From Hermatobates lingyangjiaoensis (taxonomy: Eukaryota > Arthropoda > Insecta > Hemiptera > Hermatobatidae), in contig JAPFBL010000084.1 of the NCBI GenBank assembly GCA_026182355.1, positions 10,710,001 through 10,774,000 on the forward strand: a stretch of 64,000 nucleotides of DNA, written 5' to 3'. Made by a program: the position numbers and the translations under genes. Below, piece by piece: positions 33,001 to 43,845 of this stretch. Position 1 is the first letter of the stretch. Every line of letters starts with the position of its first letter. The notes beneath the pieces were generated by a model. It saw only the letters and a list, made by a program, of their open reading frames with translations. It was not told where the DNA came from and did no database searches.

Positions 33001-33991
33001 CTCAGAAAGAATAGAAAATGTTATTCTAATAAACCTTTCTTTCTTAATTTTTGCATATCAGTATAAACATAGTAATGCAGAGGGCAGACACGTAGTTAGT
33101 GAAGTAAACATGTGTACTTTTCACCTGCGCTATGCTTTTAAGTATTTTTAAGCAACTCTTTCGGAACAGTTTTCCGAAAAGTATCATTATTTCAAAAGAA
33201 TGTTCATTTCAGCGGAACAAGCAAATGAATCGCCTACAGTTGAGAACCTCTGGACTAAAATATAAAAACTTCAAGGATCTAGCTGACTTCAATTACACTT
33301 CAAAAACTGAAACACGTAGAGATTTTACTTGAAAGCCACCCTCAAAATAGCCAGTGTGTAAGGCGTGATTAATTTATAATTTAAAGTATTTCTTTCCAAG
33401 CCAAGACGGCTACTAAAGCATTAAGAAAAGATTAATAACTAATGGATCTTAGTGTGTTAATGCTAAATATTGTTAAAGCATAATGAAATTATGCTTTGGT
33501 TAAAACCGAAGTAAATAACTGAAATAGTATTATTATAATAATTGATAACGGCCATCTTTTTAATCACACTTTTACTTTGTTTGGACATTCCACAAAATAG
33601 AAATTTCGTTATCCTTAGTGAAGTTTCAATAACACAAAATTTCAACTATACAAGAACAAATTGTTTGTCTCTAATATAATCATAACATAGCCAACATTAT
33701 AAACAGTATACGATAGGAGTGATGACACGTGGTAATTAAAACAATTCACGTATACCCAAAATTATCAAAAATGCTTTTGGTAAAATAGAGACAGTTGAGA
33801 AGTATTAATTTCCATTCTGAAATTGGAAATTAAAGCTTCAATTGATGAAGTTTTTGTAATATATTTAAATCGAACTAATTAACTAGATATATAACTCAAT
33901 TTAAGAATGAGAATAACAGAATCAAATTATTGAAATTTTACGTTCTTACAGATCTTGGTCCGGTTACAATCACATTGATGTACTCCATCAT
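26950..33991 (-). CDS. small GTPase-like protein, probable IFT22/RABL5 homologue
   Basis: Four exons (33991-33950, 32403-32243, 30931-30702, 27065-26950 on the minus strand) splice in phase to 183 codons including TAA, i.e. 182 residues, against 185 in human IFT22. Joining exons 1 and 2 creates the Walker A motif GPRSSGKST (residues 11-19). Residues about 70-120 ('SGSVAVILIYDPNSYED', 'LPPQCCLVLANTRN') match the position and style of the IFT22 beta4-beta5 region. The C-terminus is a hydrophobic-acidic helix. In cilia, IFT22 is a subunit of intraflagellar transport complex B. Odd points: no DxxG (G3) and no NKxD (G4) motif is seen, so GTP hydrolysis or even binding may be altered. It could instead be another divergent Rab-like protein. 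Confidence 0.68.
27577..28630 (+). mobile_element. Maverick/Polinton relic (IFT22-like intron 3)
   Basis: Broken + strand frames appear in the order expected for Polintons: a helical segment (27577-27816), a short protein with 'NVNELVSRLDLLTAEYKSGN' and 'ELREND' (about 27885-28000), and a retroviral-type integrase C-terminal half (28100-28620). Several stops and frameshifts are present. No capsid, ATPase or polymerase parts and no terminal repeats were identified. It lies antisense to the host gene. Confidence 0.7.
28100..28620 (+). pseudogene. Maverick-type integrase, broken C-terminal half
   Basis: Frames give 'KASIFERFNRGLRGKMFKKF', then 'IVQQYNNTYHRTFGMAPSKV', then 'PVRISKF', and finally an open stretch 28442-28651 with 'LPSLPVTYQLRDGNSHDVRG' and 'FYQHELQKS', a chromodomain-like tail. 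This is the integrase layout shared by Mavericks and Gypsy-like elements; the 'ELRE' protein beside it favours Maverick. Stops and frameshifts make it inactive. Confidence 0.75.
28745..30005. repeat. 1.2-kb imperfect palindrome (IFT22-like intron 3)
   Basis: Left arm about 28745-29290 and right arm about 29430-30005 are diverged reverse complements with the centre near 29365. Paired landmarks include 'ttttcaatatt..c.aaaagaata' (28848 and 29900), 'ctcatatgtagca' (28957 and 29794), 'aaaactctcaaaa' (29020 and 29745), 'accatgattt.aaatcata' (29142 and 29580), and 'atgaccataaatgc' (29193 and 29530). No open frame spans it. It may be a foldback transposon or an inverted duplication. Confidence 0.75.
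30702..30931 (-). CDS. IFT22-like coding exon 3
   Basis: Acceptor atattttcag|GATGG, donor GGAGGAT|GTAATT, 230 bases. Encodes 'MDELYDCITSGSVAVILIYD' and 'CCFQRFVVEAQLPPQCCLVL'. The acceptor phase matches exon 2. Confidence 0.78.
32243..32403 (-). CDS. IFT22-like coding exon 2
   Basis: Acceptor ttgtttcag|TCTGG, donor ACCAG|GTAATT, 161 bases ending in phase 2. Begins 'SGKSTVAKILSGHPDLLF' and ends 'RVHDVVFGCT'. Confidence 0.75.
32840..33151 (+). other. unassigned 103-codon open frame in IFT22-like intron 1
   Basis: An open + strand frame, antisense to the host gene, without a recognised domain. A hAT-like terminus lies 80 bases downstream (33228-33244), so it could be a transposon remnant. Probably not a host gene. 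Confidence 0.25.
33225..33244 (-). mobile_element. hAT-type terminus
   Basis: On the minus strand the sequence starts CAGAGGTTCTCAACTGTAGG, a typical hAT end. The partner end was not located. Confidence 0.45.
33950..33991 (-). CDS. IFT22-like coding exon 1
   Basis: Begins with two consecutive ATG codons and encodes 14 residues ('MMEYINVIVTGPRS'), a beta strand plus the first half of the P-loop. Donor TCT|GTAAGA. Too short to be found as an open frame; it is supported by the P-loop it completes. Confidence 0.7.
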
Positions 33992-34069
33992 TTATATTTA
34001 AGTGTAAAAGGAACTATTAAATCTGTTCTTTAAAACTGTCCACAAGTCCGCCACTTTTCTATGTTGTTA

Positions 34070-34079
34070 GCGCATGCGT
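34070..34079 (-). promoter_or_regulatory. candidate NRF1/EWG-type site upstream of the IFT22-like gene
   Basis: GCGCATGCGT differs by one base from the palindromic core GCGCATGCGC bound by NRF1-family factors. It lies 79 bases upstream of the ATG in otherwise AT-rich DNA. A CCAAT box follows at about 34085. This fits a housekeeping promoter, but it is a motif match only. Confidence 0.35.
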
Positions 34080-34099
34080 ATTCGGACCAATTGCAAAAC

Positions 34100-34930
34100 G
34101 AATTTGAAAAATCAAAAACTTCTTGAAATATTTCCGTCAATAAATTAGTTGAGAGGAGAAATTTAAGCAAAAGAATTACCATTTAAAAATTTAATAGCTA
34201 TCACAATTTTCAAACGAAATTTTTGTTTCAATAATTAATGAATATTCTTAATTTAATTTCTTCATTGTCTGATAATTAATTTTGGGAACTTCATATTGAT
34301 AAATAACAATTAAAACATTGTAATATATGAAATAAATTGGACATTAATGTATTTAATCCAACATCATTAACATCAAATTTAATTTGTTCTTTGAAGTCAT
34401 ATCGTGAGTGTGTAAGTTTGTTATGATAATTGGGTAAAATTTGCACAACATAATTACTTCGCAACCATAAATTTTCAGGATAATTCATGTATATTGTTGT
34501 CTAAGATTCTTCAAATACGTTGTTCAGAAATTGGTTATCACTATTTGATTGAACAAATAAGCATAGCTTAGCAATGCTTACCTAAAACAATTTTCATTAA
34601 TAATTTGCCATTGTCTAAAGTTATTTTAATATTTGAATTGTGATATTTCTTAACATCTTTTAAAATAGCTGAATTTAGAAAGAGAAACAAAACATGGAAT
34701 GCATCAACTTTATCACAATATAACTTATATCATGCTAAAATTAAGCCTATAAATTCCATTAATCACTTTGAAATAAATATTTTTAGATATAACAGACCAA
34801 ATTAAGTAATCTAGGGTATATTTTTTTCTTTCAGGGAGATAGATATTCATGGGTGCCTGGTGTCTTCAAAACAGTAGCTGAGGTTATGACACGAAGGTTA
34901 TAAACCGTAATTGTGAAATTATAATGTAAA
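34100..34930. other. intergenic DNA, no gene seen
   Basis: AT-rich, with short frames only. Confidence 0.5.
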
Positions 34931-34934
34931 TTAT

Positions 34935-35585
34935 AATGAGCAAAGTTTTCAAATTTTCTTCTCTATTCTTACCACCTTCTCTAAACCTGTCTAAGTTGTA
35001 TTCACAGTCAATTTTATCTAATGTTTATCACAGTCACTTCAGCCATACGCTTTGTTATTAAAGTCATAAGAAGGATAAATGTTGCTCCTATCGTGATAGT
35101 AATTAACAATTTGTAAGCATTTATAGATGGAGTTTGTTAAAAATTATCCAAATCAACTTGACTACCTAGATTAAAATCTCTTTTAGTGCTTGGTCTGATG
35201 ATATTTTTAGAGATGTTTCAGGTGGTAGTTTTAATTCCTCGCTGAGAAATGTGTATTTTATTGATATCATGAGTAGTTGGAAAGAGCCATTTCTGCTACA
35301 GTTCCTGTTTGAGATAGCTTGTGTTTTAATAGTTCAATTAGGTTAAGTGTAATTGGGAAATGTTTATTTCTCTTTAATCCTGGAGGTAGCATAGATAGTA
35401 ATTGATCCAATCATCGATATACATGCTTGTGTTTATATTCCATGCAACCGATGCATATGATATCATTGGTTTACCATAGCAGTAATAATACTTTTGTGAA
35501 GCCAGAATAAAGATTTCGTGTTAAGCTCCATCTTCTACGAAATAATTTTTTACAGCAGGACATTGCTCTTGTTACCATAGCCAAG
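34935..35585 (+). repeat. dispersed repeat R1, longest copy
   Basis: Bases 34935-35213 are nearly identical to 22425-22710. Bases 35340-35585 align with 25000-25245. This copy therefore links the two R1 portions into one element of at least 650 bases. The minus strand has coding-like pieces ('LPPGLKRNKHFPITLNLIEL') interrupted by stops. It ends against a hAT terminus. Confidence 0.7.
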
Positions 35586-35665
35586 GGCTTCTCAACCTTT
35601 TCGTTGTCGCGTACCGTCTTAGTTTAATGATATATCTCCATGTACCCCTCAGAGTTAAAGGTTTC
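35583..35665 (+). mobile_element. hAT-type terminus
   Basis: 'AAGGGCTTCTCAACCTTTTC' followed by 'CGCGTACC' and 'CCATGTACCCCTC' matches the usual 5' end of non-autonomous hAT elements. The right end is not recognised. Confidence 0.5.
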
Positions 35666-38600
35666 AGAAACAATTAAAATATGGCCAAGTTGTGATACGG
35701 TTATATATATTTATAATATAATACTAGTATACCTGTACCGTACAAAAATGATATGAGGATACTACTTCTTCACATATCTTGAATCACTGAGGGAAAGGTT
35801 AACCTGCATTTTGACAGTGGAAATATTCTCCAACTGGGAGTCATCAGTTATTATTCTCTTTCGTTTCCTCAGATGCTTTGTTTTTTAAGGTGTACCAGAC
35901 GCACTAAGGAAAAAGTACACAATTATTATATATATTGTAATGATCTTTGTAAGAATTAATATTCAAATCTATTTCAAATCTCCTTTCTAAACTTGTTATT
36001 GGTTCTGTAAACAGATAAAGTAATGGCCAATGTGAAAATTTGCAGAATAAGTATATCAGATGTACGCAAATAAAATTGTAAACATAAAGTAAAAATAATG
36101 CCCATACAAAGAAATGTATGTTTTCCCCTTGTGGTACTAAACTACATGGAAGAGATTAATATTAAAATACGAAGAACATGAAAATGTTAATAATGCTTCC
36201 TTTTTTGTTTATCGGCAAACTTTAATGTTACAATTATTTGTTCCAATTCTAAGAGATGAGTAACTATGTATGTAAAAGCACTTAACTGTCTGTTATGACA
36301 AAAAAAAAAAAAAAAAAAAGTTGAATACCTTCTTTAGTAAGCTACAAATGTCAACTGTCAAAAACACATTTCATGGTTAGACTGTTAAAATAGCCAACTC
36401 AGGTTAATATTACTAATCCAAAAATGTATTTCTTAGGTTGAGTTTTAGCGCAAATTAAGAAATTACATACGTCATGTTCTTAGAAGTATAAATAATACTT
36501 TTTGGTATTACTGATTGATTTCAGCTTTCTTCTTAGTTACAAACGGATTTTTTTTTTTTTTTGTAAAGCACCCTTACCTTAAGACTAAGTAAAAGAATTT
36601 AATATTAGAAGTTCAACCTAAGATTTAATTGTTTAAAAAAATTTTATAAATAAATGGAGAAAATTGGAGAAATCAATTTCACTACTTTAAATTCAAGAAA
36701 TTACATGCCATTTTAAGTTATGTTGAATAATGTACAATGAAAAATTGCAAGAGAGCCAACCATTAGCTCCCATTAATCCATAATAGAGAAGGGTATAGAC
36801 TCTAGAGATCACTTATGACTTGATTATGAGAATAATAATACTTCTCAAATCCATATTAACATGTACCAAAAAAAATATGCAGGTTAACATTTGTGGAATT
36901 TAGTACAGAACTACACTTCACTTAAATTTGACACCACGAGGAAATCTATCGAATTTTTAGTATTTGCAAAACCTTTATATGTTGATGCCTAAATATAAAT
37001 GTAAATATAAAATAAATGCCATTTGTATAATAACTAAAGAAAGTTATACTCCAAAAGTGCTGAGAAAAAGAAATCAGAACGATATTTCATTTTCTTTTTT
37101 GAAAGTAACAAAACTTACTCTCCAAGGAATACCTTGCACAAACTCATCACTAAAAAAGTCAGGTACAAAGGAAATACATAATTTCATATGGACAGTTGGT
37201 TGTGTATTTCAGTAGCAAATACAAACAGGTCTGTTAGAAAAATATATTGAAAGACATAAGGTAAAAAAAATGTCCCATTTCCGGTAAATATATAATAAAA
37301 AAAATTAAAGAATCGATTATAATAAGTAGACGTTAGTAATTACGTGATTTTTTTCAAGAAAACATACAAACATACCGAAAACCTATAGATTGTTATTCAA
37401 TTTAATTAACTCAAGTAATTACACAAATATACCTTCATAAGAAAATACCTTCATTACAACAATATTAAAATACATACAACAAAAATTAATATTATCAAAG
37501 AGTATAACAACACTTCTGTATCAACAATAAAACGAGCTAAGAATATATAATTCAATTTTAATATTCTATCCAAGTAAACCTAATCGTAAGAGATACAAAT
37601 AAAAATCCCATATGAAGAAAAAAAGTAAAGTAATAATTGTAAAAGAACAAAATATTTTTATTGCAATGAAAGTTGTTTTAAACTAAGGAATAATACTAAA
37701 AGCTGCAAAATAGTAAAAGGAATAAAATATGTAGCTGCACATTTGAATATAGAAATTTTAAATTTTTTCCTCACCCAAATTGTTTAATGGTGAAATGGAA
37801 TTGATCTCAATTATGGAATGAAATGTAAGTAGGTATACAAAAGTATATTAAAAATACAAACTCCAAATTGAAAATAATATCACATAAGAAAATATTTTTT
37901 TATTCAAGTATTCAGATTTGACAACTAAAGAAACTACCTCTCTTTTCCCTAAGGAATAAATATTATTTTTGTATAATATTTTGTACCAATGACCAAAACT
38001 AAGACATTCGTAACTGTTTTTCATAAAATATGCACAACAAAGAGGTTTCGTTTGGAATTTTTAACCACATTTGAGCACAAATACCATTTATATAATGTAA
38101 AATAAATATAAAATCATTACGTCTTGTCAAGAACCCCTTTTTAAATTTATTCCTTGAATAAATCCAATACAGTGTAGCAATGAGGATAATTTTGTTCGTT
38201 TTTAATGACAAATATTGCAGTTCATGGCATAAATATATACGTAATTAATTCATGATGACAAAAAAATCATACTTAATTGTATATATATAAAGTACAAAAC
38301 TGTAACGATAAAAACACGTAACTCTACAATTAAAGAAACAACAGGAAATCTAGAAAAATCAGAATGTTCTCAATTTTCTATATCCTTGTTTCTATTGTTA
38401 AAATGTATATTACATCAAAACAGTCATTTAAGGAATCAAATCATCAAACTAACTAATAATACCAACTGCTAGTTGGGTACAGCCATATATAAATGAAATT
38501 ACTAAACAGTCCAAACCGAACAGATATTTATAATGTTTAAATTATTATTATGTCTGTACACTTCTAAAAAAAAAAATTAAAAATGGGTAATTTAAAAGAA

Positions 38601-38729
38601 CCATAGAAGTTAGAAAGAAATATATATAGGAAGTTAAGTACAATGCATAATTAACTATTTGAGCAATATGATGTTCAGAAGCAACAAATTTTAAAATTAA
38701 GTTGCACAAATACATAAATTTATTAGAAA
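35666..38729. other. intergenic DNA, no gene seen
   Basis: AT-rich with poly-A (36301-36319) and poly-T runs. The 83-codon frame at 36964-37215 lacks recognisable features. Confidence 0.5.
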
Positions 38730-40101
38730 CTAGCAAACGTATCCGTCTTTGACGGAATCAAAAATTGTGTTATACATGGTATTCCAAAATATCAATTATA
38801 GTATTATATATACTAATACTATAATTAGAAATTATAGAATAGTAGAAAATACCATTATTAGTACAGTGTTAAACAAATGCCTCTGTATACACCACATTAG
38901 CTGTCTGTCCTTCAGGTTCACGGAAGAACAAACAGTTGAAACCTCTGACTCTTGAGCAAGTAAACTACAGTTGACCATATGAGAAAAACTTGGTCTCGCT
39001 AACATGAATTCCTGCGTTAGATAAAGTCTCCCTTTGCGACTTAGTAAACGTCATTGTGAAATAGACTCTGACGGGACTTTGCAATCATTTCAACGGAAAC
39101 AGACAGTGGCTCGGAATCAATGGTATGTGTGGTATACACACAGACTCCGCAATACCACATCCAGTCATTATGTCCGCCTCTATGGCATATCTGTGTAGAG
39201 CACGAACTCAGAGTCGTGTCCTGTTGCACAGTTTTGGGGCACTCATGTTTCGTAACATGAAATTTGTTACTGCCACTAAATTGCAGCATAATTGGTGCTC
39301 CTACTTTAAGTTTTTACTCATGAGCAGGCAGTCCAGGAGAAATAAATTTAGAGTCAAGAAATTCAATTAGATAATGAACTGCTTCTTCATCACTAATCCA
39401 ATCTCTTTACTGACTTGTAAGTTCTTTCCTCGGTATGATATAGCGTAAGAACTTGTTTGTTGATTTTTCCTGCCTGTTCATATTAAGAGTTGAGAATTGC
39501 TCGTTTACAAAACTATTTATTCGTAATAGATAGTACATCCTCAACTCTGGGAAACACCTTTTCAAAGATGTCAAATACGCAATATATTCATATGCTCCAA
39601 TGAAATTAAAATCAACTAACAATACCTACTTGCCACACCTGTGTATTTTCAAAACAAACTTGTCTGTGAAGTTAGGAAAATACGCTTAAAGCCCTATAAC
39701 TTCGCTTCTGTACTGAATTATCAATCTATTTAGGCCCGTATTTTAAGTTAGGCATACACAAATCCAGTGTCAATGTTTCAGCTCGACATGTCTTATGGTG
39801 GCTGAGTTTACTTGTGACAAACGTTTTTGCTTTAAACGTCCATAACTTCACTTCTACGTTGAATTTCCAATCAATTCAGAGCCTATATTTTAAGTTAGAC
39901 ATACACAAATCTACTGTAAAAGTTTCAGCTCGCCATGTTTTACCGTGGCTGAGTTTACTTGTGACAAAATTTTGCGGATAAACCGACAGAAATTTTTCTA
40001 AGGGTGGATTCGGTTTCTCCAATGTATGAAACGTAAAGAAAACTTGAAATGAGTCAGTTCTAAGCAATGTACAGACAAAATCATTATTTTATTTATATAG
40101 A
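38730..40101 (-). mobile_element. Helitron, family 1, copy 3 (complete, minus strand)
   Basis: On the minus strand it starts TCTATATAAATAAAATAATG after an A (40102) and ends CTAG before a T (38729), with the same CCGTC-AAA-GACGG hairpin (38743-38755). It is 1372 bases, against 1340 in copy 1, and collinear with it including the tandem internal units and the broken helicase tail (about 38880-39420). Being in a different flank, it independently confirms both termini. Confidence 0.92.
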
Positions 40102-40104
40102 TTG

Positions 40105-42243
40105 TTATATAACAACTGACAGGTGAATCATATGATTTTCAAATCAGACATCTTTACTTTATGAGTACAATAATTTTGACTCAATAATTATACAGTGGTA
40201 TAATTTAGTGATAGTATTTCATAATAATATGTTTTGTATGAATTAAATAGTATGTTAATTTCAATAAACGGATAATTTAAAAATAATCAGTGCAACAAGT
40301 TTTAATAATGCCTGTATAAATTGTTTCCACAATATTCCCTCAAAATATATAAAAATTCACGTTCCACTTATTATTATATATAAGAAATAATAATAATTAT
40401 TATTATTATTGAAACTAATTACTACAATGAATTACACGCTAAACACCTAAAACATTATTGTGAAAAAATTGTATTACGAAATCACTTTTTTGTAATACCA
40501 AAAGGAAAAATTCTCTAAAATTGACTATTGCAAGCAGCAGCTTCAAATAAAAATTACCTGTAAATCATGTTAGGATAACCAGTTACCTGAATACAAAATG
40601 GGAAACACTACATGAAAATCCAAATTACTTAGTGGCTAATGTCACTCATCAATTGTTCCGATGAATGATAGATACTCTTGCAGCTTAGGAGAAGAGAGTA
40701 AGACAGTGGTCAGCTGATCCATTACCATGGTTCAAGTCACAAATTTATTAACTTTCAACGACTACCATTTGCTGTTGTTATTCTGAGGTTTATTTTGTAT
40801 CAAAAATATCGAATTTGATATAATTAAAAGTTTATTGACAGTTATTTGTAGTTTTGGTAATGTTCATAACAGGAAACCAAGTTTAGAATGGTTCTTAATG
40901 TAAGATAAGAACCCAGATGATGATAGGTAAACCCAGATGTGTGACAAAAGAATTAACATTACCAGCTGTTATTGAGACAAGTAGTTACAGAATATTTTAG
41001 TTCGTAAAAGTGTTACAACGTTTTTCAGTTTACAAATTGATTTAGCTGTTTAAAAATTGAGATAGGTAGGTATCGACTGTTAGTTTCTTAGGTTACGGAC
41101 CTGCCTATTTCTTTGAAGTTATAGAACTTTACACTTTTTACTTCTTTCAAAAAAAGATGTTTTATATTAATTTTTCCTTTAATTCTTAATTATTATCGTC
41201 CTTATGTAAGGGACCTCTACGTACTAAGCTTTTCTCTATTTTCAATATTAGTGCGTGGGTTAGAAATGTTATATTTAATACTTAGTAAGTAGAAGAAAGC
41301 TGTACCTTTGAAGGAGTTTTTTAAACTGTCTGTAAGTCCTGAATTATAGACATAATCATACATGTGAATGTATAATCATATATAGACTTGGATCAACATA
41401 AAATTATAGTAATATAGTACGATTCAATTAATGAAATGGAAAATTAAATGACGCTCGTTTTGGTAGCAAAACTAAAAGTCGTTTGATTAGTAGTATTTGT
41501 TTTATATTTAAAGACCTTCAATGAGATGGGTGGTTCCAGACCTAAATTTTTAACTCACTAAAGATTTTCACTGGATATCAATTAAAATTGGTAAAATTCG
41601 TCAAGCCCCTTTGAAGTCAACTAATCAAACAATTAAATTGATTACCCTCGATTTTGATAGAACGTTGCCTTATAGCAAAGTTGAGAGTAGATCATTTCAG
41701 GTTATGTCCATTTTGAAAAGTACAGATTTGATCATAAAATTATTAGAAGCAAAACCAATATGAAACTTTATTAAACAAAACTGTTCACAATCGGATTTGA
41801 AATATTTTACATTTAATTGAACTATTAATGAAATATTCATCTATTTCTCGTGTTTATATTTTTTATCACAGTTATTTTTTTTGCATTATCAGTTTTTAAA
41901 CTGAAAACTAAATGTTGAAAATAATTCCTTTCTCTTTATCATAGATGCTTAGTGACTTATTTAATTACTTCATAACCTGCCGTGTTTCAACCCGGCTATG
42001 ACCTATTATAAACCGCGTCTGTAAACATTAGTGTTAGTTCTTATTTTGTCTTTCGTATTCTAGTTTGCATTCTTATCTGTGTTTTAAGTATTATGCTATG
42101 TTTTAGTGTAGTTCATTTATTTTATTTCTGAAATACTTTTTGTAAAGCAAGTTAATTTGTTTTTTTAAATATAACTCGCACCGCAGTAAAGGTATTTGTG
42201 CAAAGTTGAAAATAAAATAACCTGTGATTTTTAGATAATCTCT
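40105..42243. other. intergenic DNA upstream of Kintoun
   Basis: No gene is seen. About 41655-41705 carries an R1 fragment (minus). A less AT-rich patch at about 41970-42030 could be part of the Kintoun promoter. An AG acceptor-like site directly before the start (tgatttttag, ending 42234) leaves open an upstream untranslated exon. Confidence 0.4.
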
Positions 42244-43845
42244 ATGGCTTTTAGAAAAGGAACTAAAGACATTGATGTTACAAAGGAGGAGTTTAGTAAA
42301 TTGCAGGAAGCATTCAAAAAGGACGAGTTTCGCAAACTATTTAAGGATTACGTTGACGAAGTAAGTGATCCTGAAAATAAAGCTTTGTACGAAAAGGAAG
42401 TGAAGCAGTTTGAAAAGGAAAGAGGTATTGATGTCACGTTTATTCATCCTAGTCCTGGCTTTGTTATTAAAACAAGTGTTGATGGTAGGAAGAAAGCTTT
42501 TATTAATGTCGCTTCGAATAACCTTGTCGGTCTTCCTGAATTTGAGAAAACAGTTAAAAAAGGATTAGAAGGCACAGAATGGAAACTGCCGTATATCCAA
42601 ACTCAACCAAGGGATGATTTGGACAAGAGCAGGCAGTTATGTTTAGTATATGATGTTATTTTTCACCCTAAAACTCTTGATATGGCAACAAAAAATCCGA
42701 AATTTAAGCAATTTTTGATAGATACAGCATTGACTTCCGTGGAAGATAATTTTAATGTCAAGCTAGATAGAAAGAATATAATGTTCCCTAGAATGTCGTA
42801 CAAAGGGAGTAAAAGTGCTTGTATTCTTAGAAAAAAGAATACGAACTTCGGTAATCATTCTGGGACATCTTCTGAATGTGATGGTGATATAATGCAGCAG
42901 TTGTTTACGCTAAATCCATATCCCTACTCTGAACCGTGCAATGATGTTCAAGTTACACAGCCGAGGCCTAGTTATTGTGAAGATAATTTATTTTGTACTC
43001 CTACTTATAGTATAGTGCAGAGAAAAGACGTCGATATTCAAGAGTGTACGGATAGCAGGTTAGCTAAAATAAACACAACAATCCCTAATAGTTTAATTAT
43101 AGAGGTTAGTTTACCTTTACTGAATTCAATGAGTGATGTTGAAATTACTTTTAAAGACAAAATGTTTTACTTGAAATCCGACTCTCTAGCCAAATATAAG
43201 TTGGAAGTTAGCTTACCGTATTATGTGATAGAATGTGAAAGTACTGGAACGTTTGATACAGATAAAAGAATTTTAACAGTTTTTGCTAAAGTCGATCTAA
43301 AAAAATATAGTGCTCTGAGAGAAGATAGTGGGGTGGAAAGTGATCCCAGCCAAGGAATCCATTCTTCCAGTGATGATGACATTAACGTCGGATCACCTTC
43401 TGAAGAAGCGTGTGATTCAGGAGTCATAACTACTGAAAAAGATGAATTTCTTCAATCTAATTTGATTTATCACCTACCTTTCCACAGGATAGACTATGCA
43501 GAACAAACTAATTATTTGAGTGCACAATTATTTGTTAGCAACGTTGAACCAAATTCTGTTAATCATCATTTAATAGAAAACGATACAGGCTACCAAGTTA
43601 AGTTCTTCTCACTGGGGGATGGATGTTATCCTGTCCAGTATTCCTTCTATTTACATCTCCCAGAAGTAATTTTAGATGTATCAACCTTCAAAATAGAAAT
43701 TTATGACGACAGTGTATATATCCAGATTAGTTTACTTAAAAAAATTGAAACTGAAATGATAAATTATTATGTCGGAACTAGTGCTTTGACTGCGAAAGAA
43801 TGCTCCCTAAATTTGTTGGACAAAACTGAAATAATTCCTGCTGGC
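42244..43845 (+). CDS. DNAAF2: Kintoun exon 1 (PIH1 and CS-like domains)
   Basis: Encodes residues 1-534. The frame stays open to 43872, but a consensus donor GGC|GTAAGT at 43846 ends the exon in phase 0. Confidence 0.95.

Noticed and set aside
41970..42030. RFX X-box upstream of Kintoun
   Set aside because: The 'gtttcaacccggctatgac' stretch does not fit the GTNRCC-N(1-3)-RGYAAC consensus well enough.
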